Shown here piece after piece: positions 56,941 through 64,000 of a DNA stretch of 64,000 nt. Every line of letters starts with the position of its first letter. The first letter of the stretch is position 1. The stretch is taken from NCBI RefSeq assembly GCF_003026215.1, contig NZ_PYOC01000002.1, positions 744,001 through 808,000 on the forward strand, given 5' to 3'. This stretch comes from Photobacterium indicum (lineage in GTDB: Bacteria > Pseudomonadota > Gammaproteobacteria > Enterobacterales > Vibrionaceae). The notes below the pieces were generated by a model that made no database searches, had not been told where the DNA came from, and worked only from the letters and a program-made list of their open reading frames with translations. The position numbers and the translations under genes are program-made.

Positions 56941-58821
56941 CTATCGTATATTTAACAAAGTATCGAAGGTTTCATTCGCAACAGACATGATGCGCGACGA
57001 TGCCATATACGCTTGTTGAAACTTCATCATATTAGCCGCTTCCTCATCCATGTTTACGCCCGCAATTTCAGCAACTCGGCTTTGTGCTGCATCTTTTTCA
57101 ACTAAGCCCACTTCTTTTAATCGTGAAGCCGATGCTTTTTGTACACCCATTTCAGTATTTAGCCCTTCATACACATCAATCACACTAGAACGTCCGTCGT
57201 TCATGATTTTCTGAGCTTGAAGCTCTTGCATTTTAATGAGGTTACCATTATCACCATCAGCCGCATTAAGGTTGACGGCAAAGACATCTCCCCCCATCGC
57301 GCCCGACGATAACGTGAAACGCGTGCCCCCCACATTCACCTCACCACTCGGCGGGTATACTTGCGGAGCCTGCAAAATATTGCCTTTCATATCAAGTACG
57401 GCAAACTGGCTTGCATCAGGCGACACGGCGACCTGAAACTCATTCAGACCACCCGCAGCGTTAATTGCTAGATCTGCATTGCCGTTCGTTTTAGTCGCAG
57501 AGCTTAAATAACTTTGAGCGGCAATTTTTGCAGGATCATCCAATAATGCTTTAATGTTACCCGCACCATCGCGGGTTGGACGAATAGCAATACGCTCACC
57601 AATGCCTATTGGTGAATCCATCTGAATACGTAATCCATCAACAGCAAACGCTGCTGGGTTTCCGCTGGGTACAACGCTCTGACGTGATCCATCAGGTGAC
57701 GTTAACGTGTGTTGGCTACCGTCAAACGTGAGCCCATATTCGCCCACTTTTAACTGGTTAATGTCTTCGATATACACTTTTAAATCGGCAGTCGATCCAG
57801 CAGGAATACGGGCACGTGCAGCGGCTGATGCGGGATCATTCACATCATGAAATAGATTGCCGCCCACTTCACCGTTTAAATCTAAACCTTGCGATTGCAA
57901 TTCATTAACCGAATCAGAAAACCCTATAGCAATACGCCCCATTTCATCCATTGCTTGAGACAGAGTTTCATCACGGTATTGAAATAAAGCGGCAAGCTTG
58001 CCGCCAATATCGTCGTTACGAATCGGTTTTAAAGCTTTGCCTTCAACAATCGCTAACTGAGTTTGCTGTGGATCTGGCTTACCATTAATCATGCGCAATT
58101 CGCTAGATTCAGTACCCGATACCAAGGTATGTCCACTACCAATCATGACGTTGAAGGTTTCATTATTTTTAGGGGTTACCGTCACTTTGGTATATTGAGA
58201 TAACTCATTAATTAAGTTTTGATGGCGATCCATCAGGTCATTATCAGCCCCTGAAGCTGGTGTTTTAATGAGTGCTTTATGCACTTCTACCAGCTCACGA
58301 CCAATATCATTCACCCGATTTAATGTGCCTGAAAGCACTTCGTTCGCTTCACTTTTTTGCTTCGCTAATATGCCGTAACTGTCATTTAATCCCGATGCCA
58401 CTAGCTTGGCTTTTTCTATCACAACTTTACGTGAACCCAGATCATTAGGACTATCGGCCATAGCTTTAACTGCGTCATGCCACTGATTCATATCTTCAGG
58501 GATTTTCTTAGAACTGTTGGCTAGCATATTATCTAGTCGTCCTAATTGCCCTTCTCGTTCAGTCGCATAACTTAAATTCGTGGTGGTTATATTTAATTCA
58601 TTAGTGGCAAACTGATCGTAGCCACGGCGAACTTCTGCCGCATGCACACCCGTACCATGTTGGCTACCACCCCACCAAATGGGATCATTGGTTTGCTGCA
58701 CCACAGACTGACGGCTATACCCTTCGGTATTAACATTATTAATGTTATGGCTGGTCGTATTGAGCTGTCGTTGTGCAGTCAATAAACCTTGAGAGCCCAT
58801 ATTGAGCAAATCAAATGCCAT
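56941..58821 (-). CDS. flgK: FlgK, hook-filament junction protein
   Basis: 626 residues. The N-terminal flagellar rod motif (LLNMGSQGLLTAQRQLNTTS, then NINNVNTEGYSRQ) and the C-terminal helix (AANMMKFQQAYMASSRIMSV) are diagnostic. It forms the first junction zone above the hook. A sigma-54 promoter lies 55-70 bp upstream, so flgKL is a separate unit. Confidence 0.95.
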   Translation of the reverse strand: MAFDLLNMGSQGLLTAQRQLNTTSHNINNVNTEGYSRQSVVQQTNDPIWWGGSQHGTGVHAAEVRRGYDQFATNELNITTTNLSYATEREGQLGRLDNMLANSSKKIPEDMNQWHDAVKAMADSPNDLGSRKVVIEKAKLVASGLNDSYGILAKQKSEANEVLSGTLNRVNDIGRELVEVHKALIKTPASGADNDLMDRHQNLINELSQYTKVTVTPKNNETFNVMIGSGHTLVSGTESSELRMINGKPDPQQTQLAIVEGKALKPIRNDDIGGKLAALFQYRDETLSQAMDEMGRIAIGFSDSVNELQSQGLDLNGEVGGNLFHDVNDPASAAARARIPAGSTADLKVYIEDINQLKVGEYGLTFDGSQHTLTSPDGSRQSVVPSGNPAAFAVDGLRIQMDSPIGIGERIAIRPTRDGAGNIKALLDDPAKIAAQSYLSSATKTNGNADLAINAAGGLNEFQVAVSPDASQFAVLDMKGNILQAPQVYPPSGEVNVGGTRFTLSSGAMGGDVFAVNLNAADGDNGNLIKMQELQAQKIMNDGRSSVIDVYEGLNTEMGVQKASASRLKEVGLVEKDAAQSRVAEIAGVNMDEEAANMMKFQQAYMASSRIMSVANETFDTLLNIR

Positions 58822-58875
58822 TACGCCTCCAGTTAGTCATAAAGTTTATAGAATCAAATAATTAACAAAACTTAA

Positions 58876-58891
58876 TGCAATATTCATTCCA
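58876..58891 (-). promoter_or_regulatory. Sigma-54 promoter of flgKL
   Basis: Minus-strand TGGAATG-AATA-TTGCA matches at 10 of 12 consensus bases with correct GG-GC spacing. The start is expected near 58865, about 44 bases before flgK. Confidence 0.68.
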
Positions 58892-59007
58892 ACTTTATAT
58901 GCAAGTTAAACCACTGATTTAATTTATTTTTTTATCTAACAAGCAGAAGGCAGATAGGAAGAGGCAAAGGCTTGCCTGATAAGTGTTTAAAGAAGTGGCT
59001 ATTCGTA

Positions 59008-59961
59008 TTACTTCATCAACGACTTTACGGTGTCCATCACACTCAATACTTTTTCAGTGTATTTTGGATCCGTCGCGTAACCGGCATTATGAATATTACG
59101 AATAAATTGTGCTGGCTCTTTCGGGTTTTCAAGAGCTTTAGAATAACGCGGGTTATCATTTAAAAAACGCACATAATCATTAAAGCTGTCTTGGTAGTTC
59201 TCATAAGAACGGAACGCAGCTTTTTCTTGCACTGCAATACCATTATGAAATTCAAGTGTATTGGTTGCGACTTTATTACCAGACCAACGGGGATCGGCTT
59301 TAATATTAAAAAGGTTATTACTTGAACCAACAGCATTTTTTATCACTTTTTTACCCCAGCCCGTCTCTAATGCAGCTTGCGCAATTAACACGGAAGGATC
59401 GGTGCCAATCGCATTGGCTGCCTTTTCAGCATACGGACGCATGCGAGTAACAAAATCTTTTGGCGTATCGAAGGTTTCAACCGAACGCGCCATTGGTGGC
59501 TTGGCTGTATTCAGAGTGCTTGCTTGCATGGCTTTTAATGCATCATCTGTCGCTTGGTTAATAACCTGTTGATCAGGCTGACGGCTGTTAGGGTTAACAG
59601 GCAAGCGTAATGTTGTATCGTTCATGACTGTACGAATCGCATTTTCAGAATCTTTATCTTCTTCACTACCGAGTTGCTGAACAATAAGATCAGCAAGCCC
59701 TAACGACCCTGTCGAACTTAGCTCGCTGGCCAGTTGCTCGTCATGCATTTGTTCAAAGAATTTTGAATTACTATTGCTGGTTAAATCAGATTCAAACGCT
59801 TCATTCGCCTGACGCATAGATTTAAAAAGCATCTGGGTAAAAATAGCCTCAAACTGCTGAGCAGCAGCACGTAGCGATCCGCTTTCATCGTCACCAATGC
59901 CCGCTCTAAGGCGTTCAAGGCTAGATATATCATGTACAAAACCAGGATCGATACTTTTCAT
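59008..59961 (-). CDS. flgJ: FlgJ, rod-building protein with peptidoglycan hydrolase domain
   Basis: 317 residues. The N-terminal rod domain (AAQQFEAIFTQMLFKSMRQA) and C-terminal glucosaminidase domain (LIAQAALETGWGKKVIKNAV, then GYATDPKYTEKVLSVM) are both present, as in enteric FlgJ (313). The Glu in AALETGWG is the likely catalytic acid. It opens the wall for the rod. It is last in the flgF-to-flgJ run. Confidence 0.95.
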   Translation of the reverse strand: MKSIDPGFVHDISSLERLRAGIGDDESGSLRAAAQQFEAIFTQMLFKSMRQANEAFESDLTSNSNSKFFEQMHDEQLASELSSTGSLGLADLIVQQLGSEEDKDSENAIRTVMNDTTLRLPVNPNSRQPDQQVINQATDDALKAMQASTLNTAKPPMARSVETFDTPKDFVTRMRPYAEKAANAIGTDPSVLIAQAALETGWGKKVIKNAVGSSNNLFNIKADPRWSGNKVATNTLEFHNGIAVQEKAAFRSYENYQDSFNDYVRFLNDNPRYSKALENPKEPAQFIRNIHNAGYATDPKYTEKVLSVMDTVKSLMK

Positions 59962-60025
59962 TTTGTGAGTTCTTTACCGTAAATTCAGTGTAGTGACGAG
60001 TAACATTAAGCTAGCTACGCATTAC

Positions 60026-61117
60026 TTAAATAATAATGAGCTGCCCTTCAATTGCACCCGCTTGTTTTAACGCTTGTAAGATCGCCATTAAATCTGATGG
60101 CGCAGCCCCAACCTGGTTTACCGCACGTACTAATTCATCAAGTGTAATACCCGGTTCAAATTTGAACATGCGTGAGTCTTTCTCTGTAACGTCAATTTCA
60201 GAGTTAGGTACAACAACCGTTTCCCCCCCTGAAAAAGGCGCAGGCTGACTCACTTGGTAATTTTCTTTGATTGAAACCGTCATACCACCGTGCGTAATCG
60301 CCGCTGGTTTTAATTTCACATTCTGACCAATCACAATGGTGCCAGTACGTGAATTAACGATGATTTTTGCCGCCCCGACAGCAGGGTCAAATTCGATATT
60401 CTCGACAGTAGCAAGGAAAGCAACACGTTGACTCACATCTCTGGGCGCACGTACTCGTACAGAGGTTGCATCGATCGCCGCTGCCATTTCAGGGCCAAGA
60501 AATTCATTCACAGAATCAGCCATACGCTGTGCTGTCGAAAAGTCTGAATCAAATAAGTTAAAGGTAAGAAAATCGCCTCGACCAAAAGGGTTCGGGACTT
60601 CTTGTTCAACCATAGCGCCATTACTAATACGCCCTACGGTTGGAATGTTACCGACGAGCTTTGAGCCATCCGCCCCAGTTACACTGAAGCCGCCCACCAC
60701 TAAACTACCTTGTGCTACCGCATAAACTTTACCGTCTAAACCCTTTAAAAAAGTTTGCAATAACGTACCACCACGCAAGCTTTTTGCAGAACCAATAGAC
60801 GAAACAGTGATATCAATTTTTTGACCTTGCTTTGTAAACGCGGGCAATGTGGCATTAACCGCAACCGCAGCAACATTTTTTGTTTTGGGTTTCGTACCAG
60901 CAGGTAGCTGGATGCCAAAGTTTTGCAACATGGCATTAAAGCTTTGATCGGTGAATGGCGTTGTTTCACCGGTGCCGGGCAAACCAACAACTAAGCCATA
61001 GCCCACTAATTGGTTACTACGTACCCCTGCAACTTCTGAGACATCTTTAATGCGAGCAGCTTGCAGCGGCAACGCTAGCAGTAGCATAAGGCTGATACAA
61101 CAGGTACGTAATTTCAC
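60026..61117 (-). CDS. flgI: FlgI, flagellar P-ring protein
   Basis: 363 residues. A signal peptide ends near LQA/ARIKD, followed by [20 protein letters not shown] and GVPEF-type family motifs such as [20 protein letters not shown]. It forms the periplasmic bushing around the rod. Length is near that of E. coli FlgI (365). Confidence 0.96.
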   Translation of the reverse strand: MKLRTCCISLMLLLALPLQAARIKDVSEVAGVRSNQLVGYGLVVGLPGTGETTPFTDQSFNAMLQNFGIQLPAGTKPKTKNVAAVAVNATLPAFTKQGQKIDITVSSIGSAKSLRGGTLLQTFLKGLDGKVYAVAQGSLVVGGFSVTGADGSKLVGNIPTVGRISNGAMVEQEVPNPFGRGDFLTFNLFDSDFSTAQRMADSVNEFLGPEMAAAIDATSVRVRAPRDVSQRVAFLATVENIEFDPAVGAAKIIVNSRTGTIVIGQNVKLKPAAITHGGMTVSIKENYQVSQPAPFSGGETVVVPNSEIDVTEKDSRMFKFEPGITLDELVRAVNQVGAAPSDLMAILQALKQAGAIEGQLIII

Positions 61118-61184
61118 TCTACGGCTCCGGGTTACTCATTAATCAAAATCGGGGGATTTACTATTTTTACTACATACATGTCAT

Positions 61185-61955
61185 TTATAAACTGACATTA
61201 AAGAAACGGGCTAGCCAGCCTTGTTCCTGTACATCTTGGCGATCACCGGTACCTGAATATTGAATACGGGCATTGGTAATACGCGTCGATTCAATGGTAT
61301 TTTCTTGGCTAATATCATCAGGGCGAATCGTGCCACTAACACGAATGTATTCATCACCCGTATTCAAGGTTAGCCATTTTTCACCCCGTACCATCAGGTT
61401 ACCATTGGCAAGCACATCAATAACCTCAACAGAAATAGAGCCTTTAATACTGTTGCTTTGATCAGCAGAGGTAGTTCCAGAAAATTTATTGGCATTTGCC
61501 ACTTCATACGATAAATCACGATCACCAATGGTAAGCGGCTTGCCGCCTAGAACTAATGGATCCATCGATAAATCGGTCGACTTATCTAAGTCTGAACTCG
61601 CGCTTTTTTTGGCTTGCGTTTTCTCTTCCAGCATCACGGTCACAATATCCCCAATACCTCGAGGCTTGGTGTCATCATATAAATCTTGTGCTTGTACCGA
61701 GCTAAATAATGACCCCGTAGCTGTCGCGTAATGCTCTGGCTTTGCTTGAGGACGAATAGAGTTCCATGCAGGATCGCCAGCTTGTGGATCTTCTCGGCGA
61801 CGCAACATATCAATTAAGCCTGAATCTTGCTCTGTCGAACCTTCAACTGCATCGACTGTTGTGGTGGCTTTCTCTATATCAGATGGAACCAAGTCTGGAT
61901 CCATTGCACAGCCGCTCAATAGAAGAATGACAATACCAGCAAGTACCTTTTTCAT
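61185..61955 (-). CDS. flgH: FlgH, flagellar L-ring lipoprotein
   Basis: 256 residues with a lipoprotein signal ending LLSGC (Cys 16 acylated) and the L-ring motifs [20 protein letters not shown] and [16 protein letters not shown]. It forms the ring in the outer membrane. It is slightly longer than E. coli FlgH (232), mostly after the lipid anchor. Confidence 0.95.
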   Translation of the reverse strand: MKKVLAGIVILLLSGCAMDPDLVPSDIEKATTTVDAVEGSTEQDSGLIDMLRRREDPQAGDPAWNSIRPQAKPEHYATATGSLFSSVQAQDLYDDTKPRGIGDIVTVMLEEKTQAKKSASSDLDKSTDLSMDPLVLGGKPLTIGDRDLSYEVANANKFSGTTSADQSNSIKGSISVEVIDVLANGNLMVRGEKWLTLNTGDEYIRVSGTIRPDDISQENTIESTRITNARIQYSGTGDRQDVQEQGWLARFFNVSL

Positions 61956-61972
61956 TGTTAACTTACTTCCCG

Positions 61973-62761
61973 TTATAGCTGTTGGTTTACGTAGCTCAAC
62001 ATCTGATCAACGGTTGAAATGACTTTAGAGTTCATTTCATATACGCGCTGAGCTTCTATCATGTTGACCAATTCTTCCGTTACATTAACGTTCGAAGTTT
62101 CTAACATCGACTGACGAATTGCCCCTAGACCATCAAGACCCGGTACACCTTCTTGGGCATCGCCACTCGCCCCCGTAGGTAAGAATAAGTTCTGACCAAT
62201 AGGCTCTAAACCGCCTGGATTAATAAAGCCAACCGTTGTTAACTGACCCAGCACTTGGTTTTCTTGCTGTCCACGAATACGTGCTGATACTTCGCCATCA
62301 TTGCCAACGGTAATACCGACAGCATCTTCTGGGATAGCGATCTCTGGTTGCACCACATAGCCAGAACCCGTAGTTACCATTTGACCATCACCGTTAATGG
62401 TAAATTGACCATTACGGGTATAGCCAATGTTGCCATCGGGCAGTAAAACCTGGAAGAAGCCTTCTCCCTCGATCATCATATCCATCGAGTTATTGGTGGT
62501 TTGCGTATTACCCTGCGTAAACACTTTTTGGGTTGCGACAACTTTAGAACCTGCCCCCAGCATTAATCCCGACGGTAATTCCGTATCTTGAGAAGATTGG
62601 CCACCTGGTTGGTTAATATTTTGATAAAAAAGATCTTCAAATACAGCACGACTTTTCTTAAAACCAATGGTTGAGGCGTTAGCCAGGTTGTTTGAAATGG
62701 TTGATATATTTGTCTGTTGAGCGTCAAGACCGGTTTTACTTACCCATAAAGCTGGATGCAT
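61973..62761 (-). CDS. flgG: FlgG, distal rod protein
   Basis: 262 residues. Start [20 protein letters not shown] with [20 protein letters not shown] and the C-terminal [20 protein letters not shown]. It builds the distal rod. It lies 20 bp after flgF. Length is near that of E. coli FlgG (260). Confidence 0.96.
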   Translation of the reverse strand: MHPALWVSKTGLDAQQTNISTISNNLANASTIGFKKSRAVFEDLFYQNINQPGGQSSQDTELPSGLMLGAGSKVVATQKVFTQGNTQTTNNSMDMMIEGEGFFQVLLPDGNIGYTRNGQFTINGDGQMVTTGSGYVVQPEIAIPEDAVGITVGNDGEVSARIRGQQENQVLGQLTTVGFINPGGLEPIGQNLFLPTGASGDAQEGVPGLDGLGAIRQSMLETSNVNVTEELVNMIEAQRVYEMNSKVISTVDQMLSYVNQQL

Positions 62762-62781
62762 GTTAATTACCTTTTATTGGA

Positions 62782-63531
62782 TTAGCCTAAACGCACGAGT
62801 GAGGAAGATGCTTGATCCATTTCTTCTGCTGTTTTCATTATTTTCACTTGCATTTCAAAATGGCGCTGCAAATCAATCATACTTGTCATTTCACCAACAG
62901 CATTGACGTTACTGCCTTCTAACGCGCCTTTTAGCAAGGTTACGCCAGCATCAGCATCGTACGTTTCTCCTGGTGTTTTCGACTTAAATAAACCGTTAAC
63001 ATCTTTGAATAAGTCACGGTTATCAGGGCGAACTAGCTTTAATCGATCAACGATTTCCATCGCATCTGGCGGTGCACCTTGTGGTAATACAGAGATCGTA
63101 CCGTCGTTACCAACTTGAATTTTACTAATCGGAAGAGGGATGAAAATCGGACCGCCATTTTCACCTAACATTAAATTACCGTTGCTGTTTTGCAGCATAC
63201 CAGTTTCATCAATTTTAAGATGACCCGCACGGGTATAAGCTTCTTGACCAGAGGCGTCAAGCACAGCAAGCCAACCATCGCCTTCTACTGCAACATCAAG
63301 ATCACGACCTGTCGTCATCACTGAACCTTGAGAGAAATCTTGTCCGGGGCGCTCTGTCATGGCAAAAACACGAGACGGTAAACCTTCACCATACGCTTGC
63401 ATACTGCGCGCTTGTTCCAAGTCAGCTCGGAAACCGGTCGTTCTTACGTTAGCGAGGTTGTTGGCATGTGTTTGCATACCATACATATCTTGCTTTGCAC
63501 CACTCATAGCTAAATAAAGCGCACGATCCAT
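62782..63531 (-). CDS. flgF: FlgF, proximal rod protein
   Basis: 249 residues. Start MDRALYLAMSGAKQDMYGMQ with HANNLANVRTTGFRADLEQA, and C-terminal MIDLQRHFEMQVKIMKTAEE. It lies at the head of the flgF-G-H-I-J run, and a sigma-54 promoter 33-48 bp upstream suggests the run can be transcribed apart from flgE. Confidence 0.95.
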   Translation of the reverse strand: MDRALYLAMSGAKQDMYGMQTHANNLANVRTTGFRADLEQARSMQAYGEGLPSRVFAMTERPGQDFSQGSVMTTGRDLDVAVEGDGWLAVLDASGQEAYTRAGHLKIDETGMLQNSNGNLMLGENGGPIFIPLPISKIQVGNDGTISVLPQGAPPDAMEIVDRLKLVRPDNRDLFKDVNGLFKSKTPGETYDADAGVTLLKGALEGSNVNAVGEMTSMIDLQRHFEMQVKIMKTAEEMDQASSSLVRLG

Positions 63532-63563
63532 TATTGCTCTCCCATCTCATCTGAATGGTTTGA

Positions 63564-63579
63564 AGCAATAAGTATGCCA
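63564..63579 (-). promoter_or_regulatory. Sigma-54 promoter upstream of flgF
   Basis: Minus-strand TGGCATA-CTTA-TTGCT, 10 of 12 consensus bases with correct spacing and the same TGGCATA half as the flagellin promoter. The start is expected near 63553, about 22 bases before the flgF ATG. Confidence 0.65.
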
Positions 63580-63679
63580 ATGCAATAAGTTACTTATAAA
63601 TCAGCATGTTGGTTAATTAAAGCGTGAACTTAAAGAATAAGGAGGAAGCGAGGAGACATTTTTTTGGCAGGTTAAGACA

Positions 63680-63712
63680 AATATTGCCGCTTAAAAGACA
63701 AGCGGCAATATT
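63680..63712 (-). terminator. Hairpin after flgE
   Basis: A 13-bp perfect stem (AATATTGCCGCTT and complement) with a 7-nt loop, 39 bp after the flgE stop. The minus-strand tail (TTTGTCTTAACC) is only moderately T-rich, so it may be a weak terminator or a processing site. Confidence 0.6.
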
Positions 63713-63750
63713 GGCAATAAAGCTGATACAGATTGACTAAAGAAAGAATC

Positions 63751-64000
63751 TTATCGAATCTGTAGAATAGTTTGTTGTAGCTGGTTATCGACTTCTAACG
63801 CTCGTGAGTTAGCTTGGAAGTTACGTTGCGCAGTAATTAGATCAACCAGTTCTTGTGTCATATCGATGTTTGACTGCTCCAGCGTACCGCTTTTCACAGA
63901 ACCAAATGCACCTTGGCTTGCTTCACCCCAAATAGCAGCACCAGAATCTTGACCCGTTGCCCACTGAGTACCACCTTTTGATACTAAGCCTTGCTCATTC
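63751..64000 (-). CDS. flgE: FlgE, flagellar hook protein, C-terminal part
   Basis: The frame is open from the right edge to a TAA at 63751-63753, giving about 82 C-terminal residues. The last stretch, QELVDLITAQRNFQANSR followed by ALEVDNQLQQTILQIR, is the conserved C-terminal helix of FlgE. The upstream part VKSGTLEQSNIDMT also fits. The gene begins outside the window. Confidence 0.93.
   Translation of the reverse strand, partial: NEQGLVSKGGTQWATGQDSGAAIWGEASQGAFGSVKSGTLEQSNIDMTQELVDLITAQRNFQANSRALEVDNQLQQTILQIR

Noticed and set aside
58970..59000. Small inverted repeat GGCAA...TTGCC after flgJ as a terminator
   Set aside because: The stem has only five pairs and is not followed by a T run.
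1..64000. Mobile elements, prophage genes, CRISPR arrays or integration sites
   Set aside because: No transposase, integrase, long terminal repeats or regularly spaced repeats were seen, and base composition looks even by eye along the window.

Overview
The window is a chromosomal segment from a marine gammaproteobacterium of the Vibrionaceae, most like Photobacterium. This rests on the polar-flagellum gene order with FlrA/FlrB/FlrC and FlhF/FlhG, the ParC-ParP pair among the che genes, two tandem fadL genes beside an ECF sigma factor and fadIJ, and a CcmH/CcmI pair encoded as two separate genes. I see no insertion sequence, prophage, CRISPR array, tRNA or rRNA. The species call comes from gene content, not from a database search.

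Positions 1-10,100 are mainly a fatty-acid region. It opens with the 3' end of an M16 (insulinase-family) protease and a small zinc-ribbon membrane protein. Then come fadI-fadJ on the minus strand (beta-oxidation), a 710-bp gap, an ECF sigma factor overlapping a DUF3379 membrane protein (probable anti-sigma factor), and two FadL-type outer-membrane channels. A close match to the FadR operator lies before the first fadL and a core match lies before fadI, so uptake and degradation look co-regulated. The 710-bp gap also holds a strong minus-strand terminator that serves no visible gene, suggesting a small RNA.

Positions 10,100-18,800 carry mlaA (outer-membrane lipid asymmetry lipoprotein) and the cytochrome c maturation genes ccmABCDEFGHI, all on the minus strand. 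Most ccm genes overlap or nearly touch.

Positions 18,800-64,000 form one uninterrupted chemotaxis and polar-flagellum locus, all on the minus strand. Read in the direction of transcription from the right edge it runs: flgE (partial), flgF-G-H-I-J, flgK-L, two flagellins, flaG-fliD-fliT-like-fliS, flrA, flrB-flrC, fliE-F-G-H-I-J, fliK-L-M-N-O-P-Q-R-flhB, flhA-F-G-fliA-cheY-Z-A-B-parC-parP-cheW and a DUF2802 gene. From memory, Vibrio cholerae has the same genes in three separate blocks; here they are contiguous.

Regulation can be read from the DNA. Sigma-54 (-24/-12) elements sit before flgF, flgK, the first flagellin, flrB, fliE, fliK and flhA. A FliA (sigma-28) type promoter sits before the second flagellin, and a sigma-70-like promoter before flrA. 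This fits the Vibrio cascade FlrA -> FlrBC and FliA -> late genes. The most rewarding oddities are the orphan terminator, a FadL paralogue lacking the NPA motif, a terminator abutting the mlaA start codon, three copies of a 17-residue repeat in the CheA linker, TTG starts for parC and cheY, and a 10-codon ORF with a perfect ribosome binding site right after flhB.
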